Positions 39,775 to 49,345 are shown, counted from the stretch's first letter. The stretch is DNA of 64,000 nucleotides from Leptothrix discophora (GCF_030705305.1 NZ_JAUZEE010000006.1:186001-250000); one strand, 5' to 3'. The notes: generated by a model from the letters alone, not told the origin. Program-made: numbers and translations.

Positions 39775-39839
39775 TTGAGGCCCGGTTCTGCCGACTCCGG
39801 CGCGGGCGTGATGCCTTGCCGGTTGGTGCGCTCAGGCCG

Positions 39840-40775
39840 TCAGTCGGTCAGCCGCTTCGCGCCGGCCAGCTCGCAGGCGTAGATCGCGTTGCGCAGCGCG
39901 GCGATGGCCTCGTAGCGGGTGAAGGTGCGGCGCCAGGCCAGCACGACCCGGCGGGTCGGCACCGGTTCGGTGAAGGGCACGTAGCGCACCAGCGGCGGGC
40001 TGTCGCTGTGGCCGCTGCGCGGCATCGACAGGCGCGGCACCACGGTGATGCCCATGCCCGAGGCGACCATGTGCTTGATGGTCTCCAGCGACGAGCCCTC
40101 GAAGCTCTTGCGGATGCCCTCGGCATCGCTGGCGAAGCGGGCGAACTCGGGGCAGACCTCCAGCACGTGGTCACGGAAGCAGTGGCCGGTGCCCAGCAGC
40201 AGCATGGTCTCCTGCTTCAGCTCGGTCGAGCTGATCGATTCGCGCGTGGCCAGCGGGTGCTTCTCGGGCATCGCGACGACGAAGGGCTCGTCGTACAGCG
40301 GCGCGATCGCCAGGCCGGTGTCGGGGAAGGGCTCGGCCAGGATGGCGCAGTCCAGTTCGCCGGTGCGCAGCATCTCCAGCAGGCGGACGGTGAAGTTTTC
40401 CTGCAGCATCAGCGGCATCTGCGGCACCCGCTCGATGGCCTTGCGCACCAGGTCGGGCAGCAGGTAGGGGCCGATGGTGTAGATCACGCCCAGCCGCAAG
40501 GGGCCGGCCAGCGGGTCCTTGCCGCGCCGGGCGATCTCCTTGATCGACGCGGCGTTCTCCAGCGTGGCCTGGGCCTGCCGGACGATCTCCTCGCCCAGCG
40601 GGGTCACGCTGACCTCGCTGCCGCCGCGCTCGAACAGCTTGACCTCGAGTTCCTCTTCCAGCTTCTTGATCGCCACCGACAGCGTCGGCTGCGAGACGAA
40701 ACAGGCCTCGGCGGCGCGGCCGAAATGGCGCTCGCGGGCGACGGCGACGATGTAGCGCAGTTCGGTGAGGGTCAT
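39840..40775 (-). CDS. oxyR: Peroxide-sensing LysR-type regulator OxyR
   Basis: A 311-residue LysR protein. The N-terminal HTH reads LTELRYIVAVARERHFGRAA and SQPTLSVAIKKLEEEL. Cys199 in TGHCFRD and Cys208 in LEVCPE match the position and spacing of the E. coli redox disulfide (Cys199/Cys208), which identifies it as OxyR rather than a generic LysR. It activates peroxide defence genes; katG, ahpC and dps are not in the window. The start is the ATG at 40775; a longer frame runs to 40955 across the divergent promoter region. Confidence 0.95.
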   Translation of the reverse strand: MTLTELRYIVAVARERHFGRAAEACFVSQPTLSVAIKKLEEELEVKLFERGGSEVSVTPLGEEIVRQAQATLENAASIKEIARRGKDPLAGPLRLGVIYTIGPYLLPDLVRKAIERVPQMPLMLQENFTVRLLEMLRTGELDCAILAEPFPDTGLAIAPLYDEPFVVAMPEKHPLATRESISSTELKQETMLLLGTGHCFRDHVLEVCPEFARFASDAEGIRKSFEGSSLETIKHMVASGMGITVVPRLSMPRSGHSDSPPLVRYVPFTEPVPTRRVVLAWRRTFTRYEAIAALRNAIYACELAGAKRLTD

Positions 40776-40985
40776 CTCGTTCGTGCCGGTCGTGGGGAGG
40801 TCCGAAGCCGGATGCATGGACGGACCGCACCCGATCGATGGCGACGATTGTGCTGAAAAACGGTGCCTGCCGAGGCGCCGTCGCGCGTCTTTCAGGCACC
40901 CGGATCTACCCGGGGAGCCGGTCCGGTCGACCGGTCCAGTGTGGTGCCATGGCATCGCCCGATGCCGGCCCGACGTGGGCCGGAG

Positions 40986-41013
40986 GTGACGGCCCGTAAC
41001 GGCTTCCTATAAT
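40986..41013 (+). promoter_or_regulatory. Promoter of the dihaem cytochrome gene
   Basis: GTGACG (40986-40991, four of six with TTGACA), a 16-base spacer and a perfect TATAAT (41008-41013), placing the start of transcription near 41020, about 32 bases before the ATG. Confidence 0.7.
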
Positions 41014-41051
41014 TGCGGGTTGGTATCAATGACCGGCATCAAGATAACCCC

Positions 41052-41732
41052 ATGAAGAAATTGCACTCTGCGCACGCTGTCCTGCGGGCGGTGACCTTCG
41101 CGACGCTGACCCTGGTCGGCGGTGTCTCGACCGTTCAGGCCCAGGAAGTCAAGGGTGACGTGGCTGCCGGCAAGACCAAGGCGGCCATGTGCATCGGCTG
41201 CCACGGCATCCCTGGCTACCGCGCCAGCTTCCCCGAGGTCTACCAGGTGCCGATGATCTCGGGCCAGGGCGCCGGCTACATCGTGTCGTCCCTGACCGCC
41301 TACCAGAAGGGCGATCGCAAGCACCCGACGATGCGCGGCATCGCCGGTTCGCTGACCGATCAGGACAAGGCCGATCTGGCCGCCTACTACGCCTCGCACG
41401 GCGAGGGCGTGACGGCCGCCCCGGCGGCCCAGCCGACCGGCCCGGTGGCCGAGCTGCTGACCAAGGGCGCCTGCGCCGGCTGCCACGGCGACAGCTACAG
41501 CAAGCCGGCCGATCCGGCGTCGATCCCGAAGCTGGGTGGCCAGCCGGCCGACTACCTGTACGTCGCGCTGCGCGCCTACAAGATCGAGGGCAACCAGAAC
41601 GTCGGCCGCGCCAACGCGATCATGGGCGGCCAGGTCAAGCAGTTCACCGACGCCGAGCTGAAGGCCATCGCCAAGTACATCGCCTCGCTGCCCAGCGAGC
41701 TGTCGATCAAGCAGAACGCCAAGTTCCGCTGA
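41052..41732 (+). CDS. Dihaem cytochrome c, c4-like
   Basis: A 226-residue periplasmic protein. A signal peptide ends at VQA/QE (residue 30). Two cytochrome c domains follow, each with a CxxCH haem site, Cys47-x-x-Cys50-His51 (MCIGCHGIPGYR) and Cys141-x-x-Cys144-His145 (ACAGCHGDSYS), and axial Met candidates in HPTMRGIAGSL and ANAIMGGQVKQ. The layout matches cytochrome c4, an electron donor to terminal oxidases. It has a clear promoter upstream and a strong terminator downstream, so it is monocistronic. Confidence 0.93.
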   Translation: MKKLHSAHAVLRAVTFATLTLVGGVSTVQAQEVKGDVAAGKTKAAMCIGCHGIPGYRASFPEVYQVPMISGQGAGYIVSSLTAYQKGDRKHPTMRGIAGSLTDQDKADLAAYYASHGEGVTAAPAAQPTGPVAELLTKGACAGCHGDSYSKPADPASIPKLGGQPADYLYVALRAYKIEGNQNVGRANAIMGGQVKQFTDAELKAIAKYIASLPSELSIKQNAKFR

Positions 41733-41788
41733 CCCGACACCGTCTCGGGCGCTGCGGACCGGCATCCGGTTCGAACGGCAACTGAACA

Positions 41789-41812
41789 AGCCCGGCCCCG
41801 GCCGGGCTTTTT
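41789..41812 (+). terminator. Intrinsic terminator of the cytochrome gene
   Basis: Perfect 8-bp stem AGCCCGGC (41789-41796) / GCCGGGCT (41801-41808), tetraloop CCCG, followed by a T-run to 41812. The clearest Rho-independent terminator in the window. Confidence 0.9.
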
Positions 41813-41950
41813 CACGCCCGCGTTCTGGCGATCCTTTGATTTCCGTGCAGTTCGGCGGGGCTGGCGCGCTCAGTTCGCAGGGCCATCGGCCGATACTGGG
41901 AAGACGGCGACCCGAGCCTGCAGTCGGCCGTCCGCAGCCCCTCACCTTCG

Positions 41951-43237
41951 ATGCTCAAGCGTATTCCCGTCGACCAGCTCCGGCTGGGCATGTTCCTCCA
42001 TGAGCTGTGTGGCTCCTGGATGGACCATCCCTTCTGGCGCAAGAAGTTCCTGCTCCAGGATCCCGATGACCTGCGGCGCGTGCGCGAGTGCGGCATCGCC
42101 GAGGTCTGGATCGACATCTCGCGTGGCCACGACGTCGAGGGCGGCCTGACCGAGCAGGAGGTCGCCGTGCAGGTCGAGCGCGAGCTGGAAGAGGTCGCCG
42201 ACCAGTCCCTGTCGACCGCTACGCCCGCTACGCCCGCTACGCCCGCACCCCTGCGCCACGCGCCGGTCGCGCCCGGCAACTTCGCGGCCTGCCGCGCGGT
42301 CGATGAATATGGCCGCGCCGCGCGCATCGTCGACCTGGCCAAGCAGCAGGTCTCCAGCCTCTATGCCGATGCCCGCATGGGCCGCGTGCTGCAGGTCGAC
42401 GGCTGCATGCCGCTGGTCGACGACATCATCGGATCGGTCACGCGCAACCAGGGCGCGCTGGCCAGCCTGGTGCGGCTCAAGACTCAGGACGAGTACACCT
42501 ACCTGCACTCGGTCGCCGTCTGCACGCTGATGGTCGCGCTGTCGCGCACGCTCAAGCTGTCCGACGACGAGGTCCGCATCGCCGGCCTGTCCGGCCTGCT
42601 GCACGACATGGGCAAGGCCCGCATCCCGCTGGCCATCCTGAACAAGAACGGTCGCCTGACCGACGACGAGTTCCGCATCATGAAGATGCACCCGGTCTGG
42701 GGCCACGAGATGCTGGTCGCTGCCGGGGCACCGCCGTCGATGGTGCTCGACGTCTGCCTGCACCACCACGAGAAGGTCGACGGCGCGGGCTACCCGAAGG
42801 GGCTGAAGGCCGAACAGATCAGCATCCACGCCCGCATGGGCGCGGTCTGCGACGTCTACGACGCGGTCACCTCGGTGCGGCCCTACAAGGGTGCCTGGGA
42901 CCCGGGCGAGGCGGTCCGCCAGATGGCGCAGTGGAAGGGCCATTTCGACCCGGCGATCTTCCAGGCGTTCGTCAAGACCGTGGGCATCTACCCGGTCGGC
43001 ACGGTGGTGAAGCTGGAATCGGGCCGCATCGGCGTGGTGCTCGAACAGAGCGAGGGATCGCTGCTGACGCCGCGCGTCAAGGTCTTCTTCTCGAGCCGCT
43101 CGGAACTGCCGATCGCGCCCGAGACGGTCGACCTCGCGCGCGGGGCCGACCGCATCGTCGGCGTCGAGCCGGCCGAGCGCTGGAAGGCCGAACTGATCAA
43201 CGACCTGTGGATCGACGGCGCGCTGCCGCGTCGCTGA
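41951..43237 (+). CDS. HD-GYP c-di-GMP phosphodiesterase
   Basis: A 428-residue cytosolic protein. The N-terminal ~85 residues (LKRIPVDQLRLGMFLHEL) match the DUF3391 module that often precedes HD-GYP domains. A linker contains TPATPATP, encoded by three tandem GCTACGCCC copies at 42218-42244. The HD-GYP domain has His218-Asp219 (LLHDMGKARIP), the His cluster at 271-273 and GYP at 280-282 (VDGAGYPKGL), all consistent with an active c-di-GMP phosphodiesterase. It sits just before the flagellar operon. Confidence 0.94.
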   Translation: MLKRIPVDQLRLGMFLHELCGSWMDHPFWRKKFLLQDPDDLRRVRECGIAEVWIDISRGHDVEGGLTEQEVAVQVERELEEVADQSLSTATPATPATPAPLRHAPVAPGNFAACRAVDEYGRAARIVDLAKQQVSSLYADARMGRVLQVDGCMPLVDDIIGSVTRNQGALASLVRLKTQDEYTYLHSVAVCTLMVALSRTLKLSDDEVRIAGLSGLLHDMGKARIPLAILNKNGRLTDDEFRIMKMHPVWGHEMLVAAGAPPSMVLDVCLHHHEKVDGAGYPKGLKAEQISIHARMGAVCDVYDAVTSVRPYKGAWDPGEAVRQMAQWKGHFDPAIFQAFVKTVGIYPVGTVVKLESGRIGVVLEQSEGSLLTPRVKVFFSSRSELPIAPETVDLARGADRIVGVEPAERWKAELINDLWIDGALPRR

Positions 43238-43304
43238 TGGGCCGCTGATCGGCCATTGACCGCCCCGAGGCGGTAAAGCGCGGTTTTCCCGGCGCTTATC
43301 GCGC

Positions 43305-43331
43305 TCAAGTTCCGGCGCGGGCTGCGAACAA
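43305..43331 (+). promoter_or_regulatory. Sigma-28 (FliA) type promoter before flhB
   Basis: TCAAGTTC (43305-43312) matches the FliA -35 element TAAAGTTT at six of eight positions; after 11 bases, GCGAACAA (43324-43331) matches GCCGATAA at five of eight. The spacing is exactly that of flagellar class III promoters. The site ends 28 bases before the flhB ATG, and the operon itself encodes FliA, suggesting positive feedback. Confidence 0.7.
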
Positions 43332-43358
43332 TCGGACGGTACCCGGAGTGGACCGTTC

Positions 43359-44507
43359 ATGGCCGACAGCGCACAAGAGAAACAGTTGCCCCCCACCGAG
43401 CGGCGCCTCAAGCAGGCCCGCGAGGATGGCCAGGTCGCGCGTTCGCGTGACCTGGGGCACTTCGCCGTCATCGCCGGCGGCCTGGGCCTGGTGCTGATGG
43501 CCGCACCGTCGGTGACGCAATGGCTGCGCGACCTGATGGGCGCGGGCCTGCGCTTCGACGTCCACGCGGTCACCGAGCCGCGCCTGATGCAGGAACGCCT
43601 GGGCCAGCTGATCGCGCCGGCCCTGCTGATCGGGCTGGGCCTGGGCATCGTCACCGGGCTGGTGGCGCTGGCCGCGGCGGTGATCTCGGGCGGCTGGAAC
43701 TTCACCCTCAAGCCGCTGGCGCCCAAGTTCTCCAAGCTCAACCCGCTGGCCGGCCTGGGCCGCATCGTCTCCAAGCAGCAGATCGTCGAGACGCTCAAGG
43801 CCTGCCTGCTGGCGCTGCTGCTGGGCGCCATTGGCGCGGCCTACCTGTGGAACCACCTCGGCGACTTCGCGCTGACCCAGTCGATGCCGCTGCCGGCGGC
43901 CTTCGCGGCGGCGGGCGATCGCATCGCCTCGGGCCTCTGGCTGCTGCTGATCGTGCTGGCGCTGTTCGCCGCGGTCGACGTGCCGCTGCAGCGCTTCATG
44001 CACACCTCGCAGCTCAAGATGAGCCTCCAGGAGATCAAGGAAGAGCACAAGCAGCAAGAAGGCAGCCCGGAGCTGAAGGGCCGCCTGCGCCAACGCATGC
44101 GCGAGGCCTCGCGCCGCCGCATGCTGGCGGCCGTGCCCAGCGCCGACCTGGTCGTGATGAACCCGACCCACTACGCCGTGGCGCTGAAGTACGAGGACGG
44201 CAAGCAGTCCGCGCCGCGCGTCGTCGCCAAGGGTGCCGACCTGCTGGCCATGAAGATCCGCGACGTCGCCCGCGAGGCCAAGGTGCCGGTGCTGCAGGCC
44301 CCGCCGCTGGCGCGGGCGCTGTACGCGCACGGCGAGATCGACCGCGAGATTCCGTACGCGCTCTACAGCGCCGTGGCCCAGGTGCTGGCCCACGTGTTCC
44401 AGCTGCGTGCCGCGCTGGCCGGGCGTGCGCCCTGGCCGGCCGACCTGCCGGCGATCCCGGTGCCGCCGGAACTCGATCCCCATAACGTCAAGACCGCCCA
44501 AGCGTGA
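43359..44507 (+). CDS. flhB: Flagellar type III export switch protein FlhB
   Basis: A 382-residue inner-membrane protein with four membrane segments in the first 215 residues and a cytoplasmic domain carrying the autocleavage motif Asn268-Pro-Thr-His (VVMNPTHYAVALKY). It switches export specificity from hook to filament proteins. The usual N terminus (EKQLPPTERRLKQAREDGQVARS, in pieces) is present. It overlaps flhA by one to four bases. Confidence 0.96.
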   Translation: MADSAQEKQLPPTERRLKQAREDGQVARSRDLGHFAVIAGGLGLVLMAAPSVTQWLRDLMGAGLRFDVHAVTEPRLMQERLGQLIAPALLIGLGLGIVTGLVALAAAVISGGWNFTLKPLAPKFSKLNPLAGLGRIVSKQQIVETLKACLLALLLGAIGAAYLWNHLGDFALTQSMPLPAAFAAAGDRIASGLWLLLIVLALFAAVDVPLQRFMHTSQLKMSLQEIKEEHKQQEGSPELKGRLRQRMREASRRRMLAAVPSADLVVMNPTHYAVALKYEDGKQSAPRVVAKGADLLAMKIRDVAREAKVPVLQAPPLARALYAHGEIDREIPYALYSAVAQVLAHVFQLRAALAGRAPWPADLPAIPVPPELDPHNVKTAQA

Positions 44508-46615
44508 TGAAGCTCGACAACGCCCTGCCGTTCCTGGCCCCGCTGCAACGGGCCTTTGGCGCCAACACCGCCGCCATCAAGGGCATGGCCGCGCCGCTGC
44601 TGATCATCCTCGTGCTGGCGATGATGGTGCTGCCGCTGCCGGCCTTCGCGCTCGACCTGTTCTTCACCTTCAACATCGCCACCGCGCTGATGGTGATGCT
44701 GGTGGCGTCCTACATGATCAAGCCGCTGGACTTCGCGGCCTTCCCGACGGTGCTGCTGCTGACCACGCTGCTGCGGCTGTCGCTGAACGTGGCCTCCAGC
44801 CGCGTCGTGCTGATGGAAGGCCACACCGGCCCGGGCGCGGCCGGCGCGGTGATCGAGAGCTTCGGCCACTTCCTGATCGGCGGCAACTTCGCGGTCGGCC
44901 TGATCGTGTTCGCGATCCTGGTGGTCATCAACTTCGTCGTCATCACCAAGGGTGCCGAGCGCATCGCCGAGGTCGGCGCCCGCTTCACGCTGGACGCGAT
45001 GCCCGGCAAGCAGATGGCGATCGACGCCGACCTGAACGCCGGCAACATCGACGAGAAGGAGGCCAAGCGCCGCCGCGTCGAGGTCCAGGAAGAGGCCGAG
45101 TTCTTCGGCTCCATGGACGGTGCCAGCAAGTTCGTGCGTGGCGATGCCATCGCCGGCATCCTGATCCTGTTCATCAACATCATCGGCGGCTTCATCATCG
45201 GCATGGCCCAGCACGGCCTGGGCGCCGGCGAGGCGGCCAGCAGCTACATCCTGCTGGCGGTCGGCGATGCGCTGGTCGCGCAGATCCCGGCGCTGCTGAT
45301 CTCGGTCGCCTCGGCAATGGTCGTCTCCCGCGTGGGCAAGGACCAGGACGTCGGCACCCAGATCGTCGGCCAGATGTTCCGCTCGCCGCACTCAGTGGCG
45401 ATCGTGGCCGGCGTGATCGGCCTGCTGGGCGTGATCCCGGGCATGCCGCACATCGTCTTCCTGCTGATCGCCGGGGGCCTGGGCGCGCTGGCGCGCTGGA
45501 TGTTCAAGGAGGCCGAGCGCAAGAAGTCCGCGCCGCCGCCGGCCGAGGCCGCGCCGCCACCGGTCAATCCGAATGCCGAGGCCAGCTGGGACGACCTGCA
45601 GCCGGTCGACACGCTGGGCATGGAGGTCGGCTACCGCCTGATCGCGCTGGTCGACAAGGGCCGTGGCGGCGACCTGCTCAACCGCATCCGCGGCGTGCGC
45701 AAGAAGTTCGCCCAGGAGGTCGGCTTCCTGCCGCCGGCGGTCCACATCCGCGACAACCTCGAACTCAAGCCCAGCATGTACCGCATCACGCTGCGCGGCG
45801 CCGTGATCGGCGAGGGCGAGGCCTTCCCCGGCATGCACCTGGCGATCAATCCCGGCCACGCCACGCTGGCGCTCCAGGGCGCGACGACCACCGATCCGGC
45901 CTTCGGCCTGCCGGCCACCTGGATCGACGACCGGCAGCGCGAAAGCGCCCAAATGGCGGGGTACACGGTGGTTGATTCCTCGACCGTCGTGGCGACCCAT
46001 CTCTCACACTTGATGCAAATGCACGCGGCCCGTCTGCTGGGCCGCATCGAGACCCAGGCCCTGGTCGAACATGTGACCAAGCTGGCACCCAAGCTGATCG
46101 AAGACGTGGTTCCCAAGATGATCGCCATCGCACCCCTGCAAAAAGTCCTCCAGCTGCTGCTGGAAGAGGGCGTGCACATCCGCGACATGCGCTCGATCAT
46201 CGAGGCCCTCGCCGAGCACGCCGGCCAGCTGGCCGACCCGGCCGAGCTGGCCCGCCGCCTGCGCATCGCGCTGGCCCCGGCCATCGTCCAGCAGATCTAC
46301 GGCAGCCAGCGCGAGCTGGACGTCATCGCGATCGAGCCCGAGCTGGAACGCCTGCTGTCGCAGGCCCTCAACTCGCCGCACGGCGCGGTGCTCGACCCCG
46401 GCGTGGCCGATCACCTCTCGCGTGGCGCGGCCGATGCCGCCCGCCGCCAGGAAGACCTCGGCCACCCGGCCTGCCTGCTGGTGCCGGACTCGATCCGCGC
46501 GCCGGTTGCCCGGCTGCTCAAGCGGGCCTCGCCCCGTCTGCGCGTGCTGGGCCACAGCGAGATCCCAGACACCCACTCGATCCGCATCGGCTCGATCATC
46601 GGAGCGAACGCATGA
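44507..46615 (+). CDS. flhA: Flagellar export gate protein FlhA
   Basis: A 702-residue protein, the usual length: eight membrane segments in the first ~330 residues with the FHIPEP-family loop (NAGNIDEKEAKRRRVEVQEE), and a cytoplasmic domain that docks export chaperones (HLMQMHAARLLGRIETQALV). The ATG at 44507 overlaps the flhB stop (TGATG); a GTG at 44504 is also possible. Around 45.94-46.15 kb the codons are less GC-biased than in the rest of the gene. Confidence 0.96.
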   Translation: MKLDNALPFLAPLQRAFGANTAAIKGMAAPLLIILVLAMMVLPLPAFALDLFFTFNIATALMVMLVASYMIKPLDFAAFPTVLLLTTLLRLSLNVASSRVVLMEGHTGPGAAGAVIESFGHFLIGGNFAVGLIVFAILVVINFVVITKGAERIAEVGARFTLDAMPGKQMAIDADLNAGNIDEKEAKRRRVEVQEEAEFFGSMDGASKFVRGDAIAGILILFINIIGGFIIGMAQHGLGAGEAASSYILLAVGDALVAQIPALLISVASAMVVSRVGKDQDVGTQIVGQMFRSPHSVAIVAGVIGLLGVIPGMPHIVFLLIAGGLGALARWMFKEAERKKSAPPPAEAAPPPVNPNAEASWDDLQPVDTLGMEVGYRLIALVDKGRGGDLLNRIRGVRKKFAQEVGFLPPAVHIRDNLELKPSMYRITLRGAVIGEGEAFPGMHLAINPGHATLALQGATTTDPAFGLPATWIDDRQRESAQMAGYTVVDSSTVVATHLSHLMQMHAARLLGRIETQALVEHVTKLAPKLIEDVVPKMIAIAPLQKVLQLLLEEGVHIRDMRSIIEALAEHAGQLADPAELARRLRIALAPAIVQQIYGSQRELDVIAIEPELERLLSQALNSPHGAVLDPGVADHLSRGAADAARRQEDLGHPACLLVPDSIRAPVARLLKRASPRLRVLGHSEIPDTHSIRIGSIIGANA

Positions 46616-46691
46616 CCCCCCACGCGCACATTTGTCGGCGTACCCCCCGGGTCGGCTTCGCCACCCCTGAGACGGCTCCGCAGGAGGCAGC

Positions 46692-48425
46692 ATGAACGTC
46701 AAGCGTTTCGTCGGTCGCAACTCTCGCGAGGCGATGCAGAAGGTCCGTCAGGCCTTCGGTGACAACGCCGTGGTGCTGTCGACCAAGCCCTGCAGCGAAG
46801 GCGTCGAGGTGCTGGCCATGCCGCCCGAGAGCGTCGAGCAGATCGAGCGTTTCGGTGAAGGCGTCGCCGCCGGCGTGACCCGTCCGGCCCCGCTCGCCCC
46901 GCGCGGCGCGATGCCCGCGCCGTCGGCGTCCCAAGGCCGCAGCAACCTGCGCGACCGTGCCGCCGAGCAGGTCCCGCAGGCCCGTGCGGAACAGCCGGTG
47001 CAGGACGACGTCGGCCAGCTGGCGATGAGCACGCTGTCCTTCCAGGACTATGTGCGCGAGCGCATGCTCAAGAAGCGCCAGGCCGAGATGCGCGCCCAGG
47101 CCATGAAGCCGGTGCCCGCGTCGCCCGAGGCGATCGAGCAGCGCCTGGCCCAGCGCAGCGCGCCGGCCGAACACCTGCCGACCTATGCCGAACTGGTCTC
47201 GCCGCAGTCCGGCGGCCAGGGCCAGGGCGTGATGCATGAAGGCCTGCTGCAGGCCGAGCGCAAGGCCCGTGCGGCCGCGCCGGCCACCGCGCGCCGCAGC
47301 AGCTCGCACGCCAGCCGTCCGGCCGTGCCGCTGCAGGACACCGACCTCGGCAGCGGCCTGACCACGCCGGCCGAACTCGACGCGCTGCACGGCAGCGAGC
47401 GCCGTGGCCACGCCGGCAGCAGCCGCAGCGGCAGCGCCGACCAGGCCATGATGAGCGAGCTGCGCGCGATGAAGGGCCTGATCGAGGAACGCTTCGGCGC
47501 GCTGGCCTTCATGGAGCGCCTGCAGAAGAGCCCGAAGCAGGCCCAGCTGACCGCCAAGCTGATCGACTGCGGCTTCTCGCCGGCCCTGATCCGAAAGCTG
47601 GTCGACGGCATCGGCGACGAGGTCACCGACGAGACCGCCTGGGCCACCGACATCCTCGAACGCAACCTGGTCACCGGCGAGGCCGATCCGGCCATCGAGG
47701 ACCAGGGCGGCGTGTTCGCGCTGGTCGGCTCGACCGGCGTGGGCAAGACCACCTCGACGGCCAAGCTGGCCGCCGCCTTCGCGACCCGCCACGGTGCGGC
47801 CAACCTGGGCCTGATCACGCTGGATGCCTATCGTCTCGGCGCCCACGAGCAGCTGCGCGCCTACGGCCGCATCCTCGGCGTGCCGGTCCACACCGCGCAC
47901 GACCGCGTCGCGCTGGAAGACCTGCTGGACCTGCTGTCGTCCAAGAAGATGGTGCTGATCGACACCGCCGGCCTGGCCCAGCGCGACTCGCGCACCCGCG
48001 AGCTGATGGAGATGCTGTCGCACCGCTCGATCAAGCGCCTGCTGGTGGTCAACGCCGCCGCGCAGGGCGAGACCATCGAGGACGTGCTGATCGCCTACAA
48101 GGCCACCCAGGCCAAGGGCATCGTGCTGTCCAAGGTCGACGAGGCCGTCAAGCTCGGCCCGGCGCTGGACGCGCTGATCCGCCACCGCCTCAAGGTCGTC
48201 GCCGTGGCCAACGGCCAGCGCGTGCCTGAAGACTGGCACCGCCTGACCGCCCACGCGCTGATGCAGCGTGCGCTGCGCAACAGCGGCACGCAGGCCTGGC
48301 GGCTCGATGCCAACGACGTGAACCTGCTGTTCGCGACCCCGCCGGCACCGCCGTCGCCGCGCCGCAGCAGCCGCCCGGCCGCCGCCGCGCCGGCCAGCGG
48401 TCGCAGCGGCCGGGGCGAAGCCTGA
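46692..48425 (+). CDS. flhF: Flagellar SRP-like GTPase FlhF
   Basis: A 577-residue protein: N-terminal B domain (MNVKRFVGRNSREAMQKVRQ), a long variable linker, an N domain (~270-330) and a G domain with P-loop GSTGVGKTT (346-354), DTAGLAQRD and SKVDEAVKLG. FlhF marks the cell pole for flagellum assembly, suggesting polar flagellation. It is longer than most FlhF proteins because of its Ala/Arg/Ser-rich linker. Confidence 0.95.
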   Translation: MNVKRFVGRNSREAMQKVRQAFGDNAVVLSTKPCSEGVEVLAMPPESVEQIERFGEGVAAGVTRPAPLAPRGAMPAPSASQGRSNLRDRAAEQVPQARAEQPVQDDVGQLAMSTLSFQDYVRERMLKKRQAEMRAQAMKPVPASPEAIEQRLAQRSAPAEHLPTYAELVSPQSGGQGQGVMHEGLLQAERKARAAAPATARRSSSHASRPAVPLQDTDLGSGLTTPAELDALHGSERRGHAGSSRSGSADQAMMSELRAMKGLIEERFGALAFMERLQKSPKQAQLTAKLIDCGFSPALIRKLVDGIGDEVTDETAWATDILERNLVTGEADPAIEDQGGVFALVGSTGVGKTTSTAKLAAAFATRHGAANLGLITLDAYRLGAHEQLRAYGRILGVPVHTAHDRVALEDLLDLLSSKKMVLIDTAGLAQRDSRTRELMEMLSHRSIKRLLVVNAAAQGETIEDVLIAYKATQAKGIVLSKVDEAVKLGPALDALIRHRLKVVAVANGQRVPEDWHRLTAHALMQRALRNSGTQAWRLDANDVNLLFATPPAPPSPRRSSRPAAAAPASGRSGRGEA

Positions 48426-48487
48426 ACCCCGCCCGCCGCCACGCCACGTCGTCCAGCCTCGTCCGCCAAGCACGCACACCCACCACC

Positions 48488-49345
48488 ATGGCCAGCAAGA
48501 TCCAGCACGCCGCCAGCCCGTCGATCGACACGCTGCTCGGCCAGCCGAACTTCCGCCGCACCCAGCCGGCCGACCAGGCCGACGGCCTGCGCCGGCTGTT
48601 CTCGCAACGCTCGCTGCGCTTCATCCCGGTCGTCTCGAACCCCTTCATCGCCCACGGCGGCGTGCTGATCGAGCGCCTGTGCAGTGCGCTGGAGCTGATG
48701 GAACTGGACACGCTGCTGGTCGACGCGTCCGAGCGCGGCGGCCCGCCCGAGGAGCTGTCGAGCTTCGACCTGGCCGAAGGCATCGAGCCGCTGTCCTCGC
48801 GCGTGCACTACCTCGCCGCGCGCGGCCTGCCGGTGCGCTGGGTCGACAGCCGGGGCTCGACCCGCGGCTTCCTTGATGCGGTGGTCGACGCCGCGCCGCA
48901 GTCGCAGGTCGTGCTGGTGCATGCCAGCGCGATCGAGATCTCGCGCCTGTTCGGCCGGGGTGACGAAGGCCTCAGCCGTCCCCGTCCGATCGTGCTGTGC
49001 GATGACCAGCCCGATGCCATGACCCATGCCTATGCCGCGATGAAGGTGTTCGCCCAGCGCGCCGACTGGCTCAGCCACGACCTGCTGCTGTGCGCGCCAC
49101 CCGGCTCGACGCGCGCCAAGGCCGTCGCCGACCGGCTGGCGCATTGCGCCGACATGTTCCTCGGTGGCGTGCAGCACAGCTGCGTGCGGGTCGACCCCGC
49201 CGAGCCGCCGACCGCCGCGCCTTCGCGCGCCCTGATGGGGCTGGTCGAGGCCTCGCTGACCGCCGCAGCCGTGCTCGGCGCCAGCGAACCCGAATACGCC
49301 GGACTGCGCAGCGCGCTGCCGGCCCCCCGTCTGTCCATGAGCTGA
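48488..49345 (+). CDS. FlhG-like protein lacking the P-loop
   Basis: A 285-residue protein in the place always held by flhG (fleN) between flhF and fliA. The fold pattern of MinD/ParA proteins is partly visible: RFIPVVSNPFIAHGGVLIERLCSAL corresponds to the first strand and helix (shown in pieces: IPVVSNPFIAHGG, then ERLCSALELMELDTLLVD), and CDDQPDAMTHAYAAMKVFAQR to a later one. The deviant Walker A Lys residues (KGGVGKT) are absent, so ATP binding as in FlhG is not expected. It may be a degenerate regulator of flagellar number, or an antagonist or partner of FlhF. Assignment rests on position and faint pattern. Confidence 0.7.
   Translation: MASKIQHAASPSIDTLLGQPNFRRTQPADQADGLRRLFSQRSLRFIPVVSNPFIAHGGVLIERLCSALELMELDTLLVDASERGGPPEELSSFDLAEGIEPLSSRVHYLAARGLPVRWVDSRGSTRGFLDAVVDAAPQSQVVLVHASAIEISRLFGRGDEGLSRPRPIVLCDDQPDAMTHAYAAMKVFAQRADWLSHDLLLCAPPGSTRAKAVADRLAHCADMFLGGVQHSCVRVDPAEPPTAAPSRALMGLVEASLTAAAVLGASEPEYAGLRSALPAPRLSMS

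Noticed and set aside
42218-42244. Three 9-bp tandem copies of GCTACGCCC, considered as a CRISPR-like or phase-variable repeat
   Set aside because: It is an in-frame linker repeat (Thr-Pro-Ala) within the HD-GYP gene; a multiple of three bases cannot cause phase variation, and there are no spacers.
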